Assembly: GCA_946965045.2 (NCBI GenBank)
Contig: OX337233.1
Span: 1,488,001-1,552,000, forward strand
From: Epithemia pelagica
Lineage: Eukaryota; Bacillariophyta; Bacillariophyceae; Surirellales; Surirellaceae
Reading direction: 5' to 3'
Length of the DNA stretch: 64,000 nt
Shown in pieces: positions 50,015 to 62,416 of the stretch. Each line of letters starts with the position of its first letter. Position 1 is the stretch's first letter. The notes beneath the pieces were generated by a model. The model saw only the letters and a program-made list of their open reading frames with translations. It was not told the DNA's origin and did no database searches. The position numbers and the translations under genes were made by a program.

Positions 50015-53000
50015 ATGCACGCCCGTTACGCTGATGAGAGACGAAGTCGTTGGGAAGGAAGGGAGGAATCAGAGCGCGTCTCCACAATGGACGACCCGTA
50101 TGCAAGAAGTCATCGGAACGGACGGAGGGCATCTCCTGTTAGCATGCTCAGCGGAGGCAATCAACAGTACGAGGATACATTTGGACCACCTCGAACTGTG
50201 GCATCTCTGTCAGTCGGAGGCAATCTTAATTCGTCGCCTCCTTCCTCGCGAGCCTCTCGACGTCGTAGAGAGAACGATTCCTCTGCTTTGCCAGGTCTGG
50301 TTTCTCCGTCAGATTCTTCCTCTCCCGCTGCTAATAACAAGTACAAGGACCGCGAGATGCGATTACACCAATCCATCATTTACAATCGTGCTCGGCTGAA
50401 GCAACAACAAAAATACCAACAGCGGGCTGAACAAGAGCATAGCAGCTCGCTGCCATTGGTGTCACCAGACCGGGGGACGCGTTCCACAGTGAATGGGACA
50501 CCTTCCTCCACTTCATCGCCCATGCATTCCACACGCAGCCGATCTCCTGCGAGCAGCACTTCGTCGTCCCGCGTGGCTGTCAGCCGCTGGCAAAATCTTT
50601 CGGATGGCTCAAACTCGAGCCGTCGAAATCACGTGTTCCCTCCTGCTACCACCACGAGTATCACTGGCAGCAGCCCCAACAATAGCAACACCCGCATCCA
50701 AAGCTCCCCATCAAGTCAAAGCAAACAAGAAGAACGAAGACTAAAGTATAGCAGTCATGATCACGAGAGAAATGGGGAACTAAGAACACCTTCGAGGAAG
50801 CAGCTTCGTGATCGCGATGAATTTCACCATGAAGAGCCTCAACAGAATGAACAACAACCACAACTTGAACACCAGAACAACGACCGGGACATGGGAGAAC
50901 GGCCCACTCTAGAGCATAATCGGGCGTCCTCCCCTGAGATAACTCATCCGCAAGGAGACGATTACCATGAATCTTACGAACAAAATCAAGAAGATAAATG
51001 GAAGATGAGAGAGCAACATCAAGAGGAAGAACGGAAAATGCAAGACTACGAACGACTCTCCCAGGAGCAGCAACGCCTGTTGGAGGAGCAACAACGTCTG
51101 CTCCAAGAACAGGAAGATCAACAACGAGCAGATGAAGAAGAGCGGCTTTTTATGGAACAACAGCGACAATACCATCTTGATGACCAAGAGGTCAGCGAGC
51201 TGCAAATTCCTCCACCTCCGGATGAAGGTGAATCTGTACTCAGTGGCTTTAGCAAGCCTTTCGACGAACGACATATTGCAGGTGTTGGCGCTTCGTCGGT
51301 CTTGAGTGGTTACAGCAAACCGTTTGACGAAAAACAAGAATCTAAATCGAGCCATCATGAAAAGAGGGAACAATTCCTTCCCATGTCTCTTGGTGTTCGC
51401 CATGGCGAAATCTCGACCACACCCAATGCTCCTCCAACGTTGTCCCAGAATGCTTCCTTCCCCTCCCACGCACCGTCTCAACTCGAACAGTCAGGCCATG
51501 GATTATCTCAAAATCGATTTAAGTTGCCTCCGCCACGTGTGTCGGAGCCGGAGGGGTCTAATTACAATGGAGAGTACTTCCCTCCGTCTACCCCAAAGGC
51601 TTTCGTGAAGCAGATTAATTCACGGACAACGCACAACGAATACTACGGAGCGCCTAAACAAAGAGAAAATGACGAAGATGATAATATCAGTCCTTCCGTG
51701 ATAGATGCAAGTCTCTTTGTGAACGAACCTTCTTCGCCTCAGCTGTCGCCTGATCGATCTCATGTGAGCAACCAACTTAGGGCATCCCTGGGGTCTAGAA
51801 CCGATCCTAGAAATACGGGCTATGGAGATGATGGCGAAGACGAGAAGAAACTTGATATTGTAATCCCACCTCCTCATCCTCGTGAAGGACGAAGCACAAG
51901 ACGACCGGATTTCATCCTAAATCAAGATGACACAAGCAGAGACGAGACCGAAGATGATTCTCTCTTTGGATACTTGACCGAGCAGTCAAAGCATAGAGAA
52001 GAAGATACTGAAGGATCCAGCACTGGCAACCGACGGTATAGCCATAACTTTTTGGATACAACTGATGATGATGATTTTGATGATGACGACGACGAAGAAG
52101 AAGAGGATGATGATGAAGGTGACGACAGTACGTCCGTCGAAACACCACGCGAGAACCAGATACAGCGCAAGGCGTCGGCGTCTCCAGGAAGTCTGCCACG
52201 GCGGTCACAGGAAGCTTGGAAGCGCCATGCTGAAATACAAAAACACAACGCTCGAAAAACAGCTCAAGAAGAGCTGCTCAACAAGAACAAAGTCTCATTT
52301 GGTAAAGTGGACACTGTTCACACGTATCAAAATGAACGTAATAACTCCCGGGACAAGCTCAACACAACGAATGATTCAATTGAGTCAGGTTACACAAAGT
52401 CGTTGGAGTCTGAAGTTGAAGATGTATTCAAGGATATATTTCTGATCGGAAGTGGCAGGGCGAGTAAACCCGGTCGTCGGAAACCGAAGGACGCACCGGA
52501 GAAGCCACCACCTGATGACGACACTTTCGAATCCACGGATGATGGGTCCTCGGACAAGAAACCTTCAGTAAAGAACAAGAAAGAGAGCAACGATGAGGAT
52601 GAAGATCCTTTGTTGACAGGTATGTGGAATATGATGGAGAGTAGTGTTGGTGCCCTTGGTGGTGCATTAGGAATTTTGAATCCCGATGACGACGAAACAA
52701 CAATTCAGACTGCCGAAACAGGACCTACAATGGAATCATCTGTTGACCCCATGCCACGGAGAAAGCCGCTTCAACCTCCTGCAGAAACCAAGGCCCATAG
52801 TCGAGACGATTCGCCGCCGCGGTCAACCTCACAGAGAAATGCGGGATCCCCATCACCTCGATCCTCCACGCGCGATGTTTCTCTTTTAGAATATGTTTCG
52901 GAAAGCTTTCTGGGCTCTCCAGAGCGACGCTCTTTGGCCAAAAACGCGTTCCCCAAAGATCCGTTCTCCAATGACCCTGACATTGTTGGGAGCTCTCCGT

Positions 53001-53701
53001 TCACCGAACCCTATAGCTCAAGAAATGAACCCGCTTCGTCCTCCGACCAGGATTTGCGACTTGCGCAGTTGTCTACAGAGGCGGCTCGGATGTTCCACAA
53101 AATTCATGGCTATGATTTCGACGATAAGAAAGAGGTGGACATTGTTAATGAGATAAAGTTTGTTGTGGTCGATCTTCGATTGCCCATGGGTGTTGTTTTC
53201 CAAGAAAACCAAGGAGGTTGTTGGATTAAGAAGATATTACCCGATGGACTTGGCGCCCAAAAGCCAATTTCTGTTGGAGATCAGTTAGCTGCAATTGATG
53301 GAGTGAATGCTGCAGGGATGAAGGTAGATCAAATCGCGGATTTTGTTCGTAAGAAAAATGGTGAATTTGAGTTAACCCTCCTCAGGTACATTGGGAAGCT
53401 ACGACCTGCGGTTGAAGGATCGGATGCAGGCTTCGAGATAAAGGCCAGAAACGCAACGATTACAAGAAATAGGCCTAGTTCTCAGGGACGAGCCGAGTCT
53501 GTTGGGAGAGCGAACTCCCGTGGAAAGGACTCTTTGGTTCGAGAAATATTCGCTGGGAGGCGAAATCAAAGAGCAATTACTCCAAGCCAGCGCCGATCGG
53601 ATAAGCAAGACCAACCAATCAGCGAAGCCCCGGAGGCCTCTCCTCGAGGGAAGAGGCGTTTTGTATTCTTTGGCAGACGACGGAAGAATGACACTTCCTA
53701 G
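50015..53701 (+). CDS. Large low-complexity protein with C-terminal PDZ domain
   Basis: 1228 residues from ATG 50015; a second start at 50087 (MDDPYARSHRN) is possible. The N-terminal 300 residues are Ser/Arg-rich. Residues about 310-385 form a Gln/Glu coiled coil (QEQQRLLEEQQRLLQEQEDQ). A duplicated block SVLSG(F/Y)SKPFDE follows at about 408-440, and a very acidic run lies at about 685-705. A PDZ domain is at about 1047-1130 (FVVVDLRLPMGVVFQENQGGCWIKKI, VGDQLAAIDGVNAAGM). The tail is basic. The PDZ should bind C-terminal peptides; the rest suggests a scaffold. No homologous family was recognised outside the PDZ. Confidence 0.85.
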   Translation: MHARYADERRSRWEGREESERVSTMDDPYARSHRNGRRASPVSMLSGGNQQYEDTFGPPRTVASLSVGGNLNSSPPSSRASRRRRENDSSALPGLVSPSDSSSPAANNKYKDREMRLHQSIIYNRARLKQQQKYQQRAEQEHSSSLPLVSPDRGTRSTVNGTPSSTSSPMHSTRSRSPASSTSSSRVAVSRWQNLSDGSNSSRRNHVFPPATTTSITGSSPNNSNTRIQSSPSSQSKQEERRLKYSSHDHERNGELRTPSRKQLRDRDEFHHEEPQQNEQQPQLEHQNNDRDMGERPTLEHNRASSPEITHPQGDDYHESYEQNQEDKWKMREQHQEEERKMQDYERLSQEQQRLLEEQQRLLQEQEDQQRADEEERLFMEQQRQYHLDDQEVSELQIPPPPDEGESVLSGFSKPFDERHIAGVGASSVLSGYSKPFDEKQESKSSHHEKREQFLPMSLGVRHGEISTTPNAPPTLSQNASFPSHAPSQLEQSGHGLSQNRFKLPPPRVSEPEGSNYNGEYFPPSTPKAFVKQINSRTTHNEYYGAPKQRENDEDDNISPSVIDASLFVNEPSSPQLSPDRSHVSNQLRASLGSRTDPRNTGYGDDGEDEKKLDIVIPPPHPREGRSTRRPDFILNQDDTSRDETEDDSLFGYLTEQSKHREEDTEGSSTGNRRYSHNFLDTTDDDDFDDDDDEEEEDDDEGDDSTSVETPRENQIQRKASASPGSLPRRSQEAWKRHAEIQKHNARKTAQEELLNKNKVSFGKVDTVHTYQNERNNSRDKLNTTNDSIESGYTKSLESEVEDVFKDIFLIGSGRASKPGRRKPKDAPEKPPPDDDTFESTDDGSSDKKPSVKNKKESNDEDEDPLLTGMWNMMESSVGALGGALGILNPDDDETTIQTAETGPTMESSVDPMPRRKPLQPPAETKAHSRDDSPPRSTSQRNAGSPSPRSSTRDVSLLEYVSESFLGSPERRSLAKNAFPKDPFSNDPDIVGSSPFTEPYSSRNEPASSSDQDLRLAQLSTEAARMFHKIHGYDFDDKKEVDIVNEIKFVVVDLRLPMGVVFQENQGGCWIKKILPDGLGAQKPISVGDQLAAIDGVNAAGMKVDQIADFVRKKNGEFELTLLRYIGKLRPAVEGSDAGFEIKARNATITRNRPSSQGRAESVGRANSRGKDSLVREIFAGRRNQRAITPSQRRSDKQDQPISEAPEASPRGKRRFVFFGRRRKNDTS

Positions 53702-54344
53702 TTCTTTGAATTGGCAATCCCGGCGACTTCCTTATTTCCTTTGCGTAATGACCTAGTTTTCAGTTATCTTGCCACTAGAGGTGTCAATTGACAACAGCTG
53801 TAATAATTATGGACCGATTTTGTTGACAAGTATCTGAAGACAGTTTGATCAAAGGAGTGTTCATAGTCATGAAGGCGCGGAATTATTGAGCGAGACAAAC
53901 ACAAAAGTAATAATCCATTTACCATTGTTGTGCAAGAGGATAGTCCAGAGTCCAGAGTCCACTCCTAAAAATTGCTTGGACGCATAACCCAATCACATGG
54001 CATAAAAACGAAAAGGCATTTCAAAGCTATCACTCTCCCTTGAGTTATACGAAATCTTTCGAACGTTTCAACTTTCAACTAAGCCCATGCCGGTTCCACC
54101 AGGGCGACTACCCAGCACCACCATGTTCGTTTATGGGATGTGGAATAGTTAGAGAACACCCGACGAATCCATCTGACGCGTTCCCCATCAAAAATCGTTG
54201 ACACGTGTACTTATGCAATGTGTGGAAATCAGAAAAATTGTTAAATAAAAATATTTTAAGCGACAGAAATGCGACTAGACATTCTACACAATCTGCCGGA
54301 AGCGCCTGGACGAGCGGTAGTTTTCGTGTGTCTGTTCTGTTTTG
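53702..54344. other. Intergenic, Pumilio promoter
   Basis: 643 bases; one CACTCCTA motif at about 53962. No gene was seen. Confidence 0.5.
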
Positions 54345-57300
54345 ATGGGTCTTGATGCGCAAATGGGCCTCTCATGTCGGATTGGCAATAACATGCAGCA
54401 CGGTTGGAACAATGGCATTGCAGATAGCCGCAATCAGGAAGAACCGATGATGGGAGATCAACGTGGATCGTTGGGCCTTTTCATTGAACGGAGCACGTCG
54501 GCTCCTCCTGCATCATCTTCCGGCGCAAATGCAACATCCGACCTTTCCGGAATTGTGAGTTGTTTCTTCTTACCTTCGCTCCCACTGCACTGGTGTTCAG
54601 ATACCTCTAACTCCTTTTTTGCTTCACTTGGAAAACTTCGACCTCAATGCCTATAGAAACTGTTTTCTCAGCATGACGCATCGATCACTGATCGGAACAG
54701 CCTTTTCTCGCCTCCTTCTTCTCTCGTAAGTTCACAAGCTACTACACCCGTCATCGGGAATCCTAGATTCAACGACAGTCCAGCTCTGGAAAATGAGACA
54801 TTCCGAGTGGCCATGCTTTCTTCTATGATTGACAATTCTGGAAGAGCGACAGCACCTTCAGAAACGGTGAGTTTTCTGTCCGGAAGCAATCCATCCACTG
54901 GAGGAGGGGGAGAAACGTTGGGATTGGGTTTTGGTTCACCAAGAACCGAACGAATACCTTCTTCTCTTGGCCATGAACCATTTCAAAGAAGTCATTCTGC
55001 GACACCTTCATCTCAGTCGGTTGCACCTCCCCCTGGTATGGCGGCACTTGGGGACGCATTAGATCACCATGTCGAGCACCCAACTTCACACCTGACGAAT
55101 GATGCCATAAGGAGACCTGCATCGACAGGACTTCTTGATTCGCCAGCACATGGGTCTTCTTCCACTAAAGCTCTTAGACCTTCGGCAAAAACTCTGATGG
55201 ATTGGATACAAGAAGACTTCCCACAGGATGACGTTCCTCGCTATGGCGACGAAGCAAACACTCTCCCGGGTCAGTTGGACCGTCGCTCCACTCTACCCGA
55301 TAAGCATCACCTCTATGATCACCATGCGCAACCTGCTGGTAGCCAACATTCACAGCACCTTGGTCTGACGCACGAGACTCAACCACAGCCCTTAATTGAC
55401 CAGCTTCAGCACCAAGTACAGCGCATTCGATTCGACTCAATTCCAGGAAGTGGGGGACAGGTACAGCAAATGAATCCGCCCCAAGTTGCCGGAGTTGCCG
55501 CCCAGCAACAGTCCCTTCCTCAACAAGTGATGACACAACGTTTTACGCCCACTGGGTTTGATGGAAGAGAATCTGCCAAGCCAGATCTTCCATCGATGCT
55601 TTACCAATCGGGAACTTCTCGAAATCAACATCCACAGATACCACATGGGCAGCCACAACAGCATCAACAGGTGTATGTTGCGGCGCCAGGTCGACCTCAG
55701 CAACCAGGGCATGTGGTGTCGAATCCAGAGACGGTTTATTATCAGCAGCAAATCGAGGTTGCGCCCTCAAGACTACAGGCCCAATTGCTTCCAAATGGAC
55801 AAACTGTGTACATTCAAGAACCCTCGCCTCCTTCGCAGCAACATGCTGGAGGCTACACTTATACGACGATTCAGTACCACCCCCAGTCGGGACAAATGGC
55901 ATCTGAGCAAGCGCAACAACCGACGCGAATCGTTTCGACGGCCCCAACTTCTCTGATACGCCAAAGTGACGGTTCCTATATATCAGCAGTCCCTGTTCCA
56001 TCCGGAAACACACAATCAATTTCTTATTGGCCGGCCGATATAGCGGGTCAAGGTCAAACTGTGATTGTCGGAGCACCGCCCGGTGTGGCGACTCACATGC
56101 CGCAAACAGTTACGGTGAGCCATACTCGAAGTCCCCAACAACTTGCTAATGTTGTTGAGCATAGCTTTGGCCACGGTGGTCATCAACAACGCCACTCGCA
56201 GGCTCATGGCGGAAGGAGTACACGAGACAAAGGAGGTGGCTCTCCCGTAAGCGGTGGTGGAGGTGGTGGAAACAGGTCGCGAAGGGGTGGTCATCAGTCG
56301 AGGCGCACCGAAAGCAAAGGCCATTCCACATCGAGTCCGCTTTTGGAGGAGTTTCGTACAAACAAGAATAGGCAATGGACGGTGCCCCAAATTGAAGGTA
56401 ATATCGTCGAGTTTTGCCAAGACCAGAATGGCTCTCGATTCATTCAGCAAAGGTTGGAACTTGGGGACGTCTTGGAGCAGGAAATTGTGGTTCGAGAGGT
56501 TCTCCCTTCCATTCGCAGACTTCGGAACGATGTCTTTGGCAACTACGTTGTCCAGAAGCTACTTGACTTTGGAAGCCCTCAGGTCCGAGCCAGTATAAGA
56601 GATACTCTTGAAGGTGAAATGCTCCAGCTGTCGCTTCAAATGTACGGCTGTAGAGTTGTCCAGAAAGCCCTCGAAGCTTTGGACTTCGAAGATCTCTCCA
56701 GACTTCTGTCGGAATTCCATCACAACGTACTCAGCTGCATTCACGACCAGAATGGGAATCATGTGATTCAGAAATGCATCGAAGTTATGAATACTAGAGC
56801 CAGAGCCGCAGAATCGGCCGGTGACGACGAGAAAGCCAAGCACTCTCGTGAACTTATAGATTTTATCATCTCCGATGTTTTGGTTAACGCGACAACACTC
56901 TCCTGTCACCCATTTGGATGTCGTGTTCTCCAACGCATTCTTGAGCACAGTGATAGCAATCGGAAAAACAACCTCCTTGATGAAGTGCAGAAAAGTCATA
57001 AACGTTTGCTGGACGACCAATATGGTAACTATGTCATTCAACACGTTCTTGAATACGGCAGGGTGGAAGACAGAGATTCCATCCTTGCTATCGTTGTCGA
57101 GAGCGGTCTCCTCAGCTTGTCTCGGCAAAAGTTTGCCAGCAATGTTGTGGAAAAACTCCTCAAATACGGGAATGGGCCTCAGAGAAAATCTATAGCCCGG
57201 GAAATGTTAAAGAAGGTGGACAAATCATCTGGAATGAACATGCACGGAGGCGACAGCAGTGTCGTGCTCCTCATGGTACGGGACGCCTATGCAAACTATG

Positions 57301-57522
57301 TTGTACAAACCACGCTTGATGTCGTGCCCATTTCAGAAGAAAGGACTTCCCTTCTCAACGAGTTAAACTCACATTCAGATGAACTGGTAAGGCTTCCAAC
57401 AACTAGTTTATCGTGGGATCGAAGAAATACTCACATCCTGTATTATTATTCGTTTTCAGCGGAACTACACTTTCGCGAAGCACATTGTAGCCAAATTGAC
57501 GGCTCTTGATGAAACGAAATAA
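54345..57522 (+). CDS. Pumilio/PUF RNA-binding protein, eight repeats
   Basis: Three exons, 54345-54554, 54657-57386 and 57460-57522, give 1000 residues. The first intron has a second usable acceptor 15 bases further (exon from 54672), which would drop five residues. The long N-terminal half is Gln/Pro/Gly-rich. The C-terminal Pumilio homology domain has eight helical repeats with cores NGSRFIQQ, FGNYVVQK, YGCRVVQK, NGNHVIQK, FGCRVLQR, YGNYVIQH, FASNVVEK and YANYVVQT. The last small exon supplies the closing RNYTFAKHIVAKL helix. PUF proteins bind UGUA-containing 3' UTRs and repress translation or destabilise mRNA in the cytoplasm. Confidence 0.95.
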
Positions 57523-58210
57523 ACATATGCACATTACGCCGACCTTTCCATCACATATCCCTACCAAGTGCACTGTAAATGCAATAACAGCACCTCTGGG
57601 AAGGAATGAAATACATAGTCTGGGTCTTTAGAAAGGAGACTTATCAAAACTGATACCAGAGGTCCTTCTACAATACTAATAAGCTGGTGGCCGAGTTAAC
57701 GATCTATTTGCTTCGACAGAGAAGGACTGTCCATGAACAAGTATTCTTTTTGTTCACGGAAACACCACACGCCAACCTAGAAAGGTGGGTCCATTTCAGT
57801 TACCGGTAGGGTAGTAGTAACTTTGATATTTGCTTTGTCATAGAGGAGTACCTCGTCTTGGTGTCACCGGCACAATGCAGCATGCAAAAGGCGCACATGC
57901 GTGTGACAGATTTGATGCCATTTATGGATGACGTGGGTCGTCTACCATAGCTCTCTATGAGCTACTCCTATGAATAGTGAATAGCGACAGAAGCAACATC
58001 AACAACGGGGAGAATGTGCGAGGGATTGCTTTTCTCTTAGGGTTCAGGGTTCTCCCCCTTCTTGACAAAGAACACCAAAAATGGAAAAAATGAGGATGAC
58101 AGATGACACGCATGACACCCGTGAACTTTTGCCCGAACACCCCACTTCTTGAGACCATTACTTTTGTCATTGTGTGAGAGTTTTGTTATTGCTTTCTGGT
58201 GTCTGGCTAC
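57523..58210. other. Intergenic
   Basis: 688 bases between the Pumilio and DGDG-synthase genes; one CTACTCCTATGAA motif at about 57962. No gene was seen. Confidence 0.5.
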
Positions 58211-61203
58211 ATGATGTCGACTCTTCTACGGCTCTTGCCTTTGTTCTATGTGCTGTTGCTGACATGGATAAGAAAAGGCGAAGCTGAACCGATAGATGGC
58301 AGTGAAGAGAAAATTGAAAAGGATGGTGTTGTGGAGAAACAACCAAGCCAATACAGAATCACGGATTTAGCTCAATCGATCAAATCAAAATTAGAATCTC
58401 GGGAAGACCCTGAGGACGAAGAAATACGAACACAATACTGGAGAAAGACCTTCGAAGATATTAAAAAACTGTCCAATCTGATTTCAGAAAAAGAACCTCC
58501 GTTGCTAAGCAGATGGAAACAACGCCTGGATCAGGACCAAGGGTCCGTCGTTTCCGATACCAAAGTCCTCCCGAACATGACCAGTTCCGTGGATGCAGTG
58601 CAGAGCGCGGAAGAAGAATCCCTGTTGAAGGAGGGAAGTTCGAATCCGCGTGTTGTTCAAATTCCACGGTTCGAGGGTTTTCTGAACTGGGAGCGCATGT
58701 TGCAAGAATGGGCGGATGAGGTTCAAGAATATATCCAAGAAGTGGAAAGAGAATCTGGATCTGAGTACATGCTTGCAAACTATGGAAGGCCTCTTTTATA
58801 CAACAGCGAAGGATCGAAATCTAATTTCTCTATGGATTTGGACGCTGAGGACGAAGAGGACACGGACATGTTGACAGTGCAACCTTACGTCTCTGATTTC
58901 GAAGATGATGCCACCGAATTGAGTGAAAAGACAGAGACAAGAATAGGCGAAATGAGTGAAAGAGAATCTTACGTGAGTGGACAGCGAATTGTCCCTTCCC
59001 CCCTTCCAAATGGCGAATTGGCGCTGCCACACACAGATTTGTCGGATAAATCAAAGCGTATCGAAATTGTTACAACCGCCTCTCTTCCATGGAGAACTGG
59101 GACAGCGGTCAATCCACTTCTGCGAGCGGCGTATATGTTGGAAGGACGCAAGGAGATGGGAGGGAGTGTCACACTTATGCTTCCTTGGTTAGAGCGTCGG
59201 GCTGATCAAGAGCGAGTGTATGGAGTTGGCAACACATTTGAAACGAGCAAAGATCAAGAAGACTATATTCGAACCTGGCTAAGGGAATCTGCTGGCATGC
59301 CTGAAGCGAGCGAAAACCTCGGAATTCGGTGGTATACTGCATGGCAAAACAAGGCGGAGAATTCCATCTACAGTATGGGAGACATTACGGCACTGATACC
59401 TGCTGACGAAGTTGATATATGTATCTTGGAGGAGCCCGAGCATTTGGTAAGTACAAAAGAAGGATATCTGTAAAGGTGCTATGTTCACAGAATACCTCTT
59501 AAAGGCTGTCACGCTGTATCAGAACTGGTATCGAGCTCCAGGTGAGAGTTGGACGAAGAAGTTTAAGCATGTAGTTGGTATCCTCCATACAAATTACTTT
59601 CAATACGCCATGGATCAACCGGCTGCCATTATTCGTGCCCCAGCAATGCGTTTGCTGTGTTCATGGATGTGCCGAGCACACTGTCACCGTGTCATTAAAC
59701 TTTCAGGAACCATCGACAAGGTTGCACCCGAGAAAGAGCTGGTTGAAAACGTTCACGGAGTTCGTGGAACGTTTCTGGATGTTGGATCCGAAGTGAGTAA
59801 GATGCTGCGGGAATCACCGAGGAAAGCAGAGGCATCGGTCTTTGGAGCGGAAGTCGAGCCGACTATATACTTTATCGGGAAAATGTTGTGGTCGAAAGGA
59901 CTTGGTTCTTTGATGGAGCTTCTAAAATACTTTGAGGAGATATCTGGTACCAAGGTGAAAGTGGACATGTATGGAGGGGGACCAGACAAGGATGCTGCGC
60001 AAGCAAAAGCTAAAAGCCTTGATCTCGACATGCCCTTTCATGGGCCTTTGGATCATGCCGAACTGGCAGATACACACAAAATTTTTGTTAACCCGTCCAC
60101 GTCGGAGGTGCTGTGCACTACCTCTGCGGAGGCACTTGCTATGGGAAAGTTTTTGATCGGTAGGTGGTTGGAATCAGTAGCCTCCATTCCATCGTTGAAG
60201 AGCTAACCTCACCATACATCACCTTTCTTTACATGTTGGCTTGTCTCCAGTGCCTTCCCACGTCTCAAATGACTTTTTTGCTCAGTTCCCCAACTGCTTG
60301 AGCTATGCTTCTAAAGAAGAGTTTGTTGGCAATCTATTCTACGCAATGACACATTCACCGGAGCCTCTTTCGGAGGAATACTTGCATGCACTGTCGTGGA
60401 GAGCTGCTACCAAGCGACTTGAGGCGGCAGGGTGTATACCTGTTGCCGAGGCTCAAAGTATGGAGGAGTTGGGAGTAGAGATTCCACTTCCTCTTCTAAT
60501 TGAAAATGAGACGAGACGCAAACAAATTTCAACGACGCTTCATTATACAAGAAGGCGGTTCACGCAATTTCGCTCGAGGCTGTCCATGGAGATTCGTCAG
60601 AATCGGGTGCTTCCGAAGAAGCTAAAAGAGCGTTTGGCAGCAGATCTGAAAAAGAAGCTTGACCTGGAAATCGATGAGATGCTAGAGTCTCCAAAGCTAC
60701 GTCTACGACTCTCGCCGGCGGAGCTAGACAAGACACTGCTTGAGCTTTATGACAACATTAGCGCAGGTCCTAGCGGTGATGTTCTTCGAGTGATTGGAGG
60801 TGGTGGTTCCATTGGTCTACAGAACATGTACATGCGTCGCCAGGCAATGAAAAAGCTCGGCCGCGCAGGTGCACTTTCTAGTTCCGATCTATTCCCTTTT
60901 GACCTGAATGACGCGGACGTGGTGGAGCGTGACCGATCAATTAGTCAATGGATCCGATGGGCACTTCGCCGCAATCTCCCCGCAAACCGCAAGGATGGCA
61001 TTTTACCACCATCTCCGCTGGGTAAACCTTTGTCGACAAAACCAGTGAGCCAAGACAAGGCTGTTGAGACGACAAAGATGTCTCTCTCACCGTTCTCGCA
61101 CCAAACGCGGCATTCGGTCATGTCGTCGTGGTCAGGGCTCGCTGCGCCTCGCCAAAGCTTCAGGTACCAATCACAAAGAACAACAAGTACCCTTCTCATA
61201 TAA
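58211..61203 (+). CDS. DGD: Digalactosyldiacylglycerol synthase (DGD1-like)
   Basis: Three exons, 58211-59446, 59523-60159 and 60251-61203 (introns 76 and 91 nt), give 941 residues. The enzyme transfers galactose from UDP-Gal to monogalactosyldiacylglycerol, making the plastid lipid DGDG. Signatures of plant DGD1 are present in order: ASLPWRTGTAVNPLLRAAYM, VTLMLPWLERRADQERVYG, DICILEEPEHLNWYRAPGE, HVVGILHTNYFQYA, VENVHGVRGTFL, YFIGKMLWSKGL, VDMYGGGPD and VNPSTSEVLCTTSAEALAMGKF. The N-terminus has a hydrophobic segment (LLRLLPLFYVLLLTWI), then a ~240-residue acidic extension with coiled-coil character that exceeds plant DGD1. The C-terminus is a charged helical tail. Confidence 0.95.
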
Positions 61204-61550
61204 CCCACTTTATCATGTCGTTTTGATGATTTACACCATCCGGTTTGTTGAGCGTTTCGTTCTCGACCCATCGGTAGCTGGCCTTTTCCCATGGCACCAA
61301 GTCATGTCCCATCATGAAAACGTTTTCGATCGCTTGTCCTCTTTTACTGCAATCTCTCGTCATCGTCCTAGTTAGACAAATACTCTACTATTAGAACTAC
61401 CTCTACAGAATGTTTCAAAAATCTTAGCGTTCGATTTGTGTCTACTTTGATTCCCAGAAGTCATTAAGAAATTCTGTGGAAGGTCGCAGAAGGTTGCGTG
61501 GCCTCTCCTCTACTAAAGAGGTCGAGCAGAGAGGCCTCTAACTTCTAACT
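61204..61550. other. Intergenic downstream of DGDG synthase
   Basis: Holds GGTCGCAGAAGG and AGGCCTCT short palindromic words but no gene or strong repeat. Confidence 0.4.
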
Positions 61551-61936
61551 AACTCCATACCAGACTGTGTAGGTAGTTCGTCTCACATTTTTATACTACA
61601 GTAGGAATTTTTTGTACGACCGGGAAGTAGTTTCGTGCGAGTCGCGCGGTTTCCCTCTCGTGTGTGACACTTGTGTGACACTTGTGTGACACTTTGTGAC
61701 ATGGCTTCCATGAATTTCTCACTACCTACACAGCTTGATAGGGAGTAAGTTTACTACTTCCCTGTGTCTGGCCGTCCTCTCGCGTCGGGCGCGCCCGGCT
61801 TGTCGGGAGAATGACTCGACGGGCAATTGTCTTGTCGGGCGTGCGCCCTCCTCGACCATTGCCCTCCTCGTCATTCTACCCTCCGCGCCGGGCGGTCCCT
61901 CCTTGAAAGGACTCGACACCGGGAAGTATTAATACT
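61551..61936. repeat. Tandem duplication, copy 1 (386 bp)
   Basis: It is nearly identical to the next 375 bp. It contains three TGTGTGACACT units at about 61660-61700, against two in copy 2. That single 11-bp unit accounts for the length difference. Confidence 0.95.
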
Positions 61937-62311
61937 AACTCCATACCAGACTGTGAAGGTAGTTCGTCTCACATTTTTATACTACAGTAGGAATTTTTTG
62001 TACGACCGGGAAGTAGTTTCGTGCGAGTCGCGCGGTTTCCCTCTCGTGTGTGACACTTGTGTGACACTTTGTGACATGGCTTCGAGGAATTTCTCACTAC
62101 CTACACAGCTTGATAGGGAGTAAGTTTACTACTTCCCTGTGTCTGGCCGTCCTCTCGCGTCGGGCGCGCCCGGCTTGTCGGGAGAATGACTCGACGGGCA
62201 ATTGTCTTGTCGGGCGTGCGCCCTCCTCGACCATTGCCCTCCTCGTCATTCTACCCTCCGCGCCGGGCAGTCCCTCCTTGAAAGGACTCGACACCGGGAA
62301 GTATTAATACT
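61937..62311. repeat. Tandem duplication, copy 2 (375 bp)
   Basis: Begins AACTCCATACCAGACTGTG like copy 1 and ends GTATTAATACT. It is GC-rich in the middle (GTCGGGCGCGCCCGGC). A 65-codon minus-strand frame is open in both copies, but it has no recognisable protein features and is not called. Confidence 0.95.
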
Positions 62312-62347
62312 ACCTCTACAATTCTCGAAAATATAGGGGGATCTTAC

Positions 62348-62416
62348 AGAAGAGGAGGGGAAAAAAGGAGGAGAAAAAAAGAAGAAGAAAAGGAAAAAAG
62401 AAAAAGAAGGAAGAAA
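62348..62416 (+). other. Pure-purine run of 69 bases
   Basis: Every base on the plus strand is A or G. It directly follows the tandem duplication. Such tracts can form triplex DNA or act as promoter elements; no function is shown. Confidence 0.9.

Noticed and set aside
61722-62294. A 65-residue frame present in both tandem copies
   Set aside because: It recurs only because the DNA is duplicated; no homology or start context supports translation.
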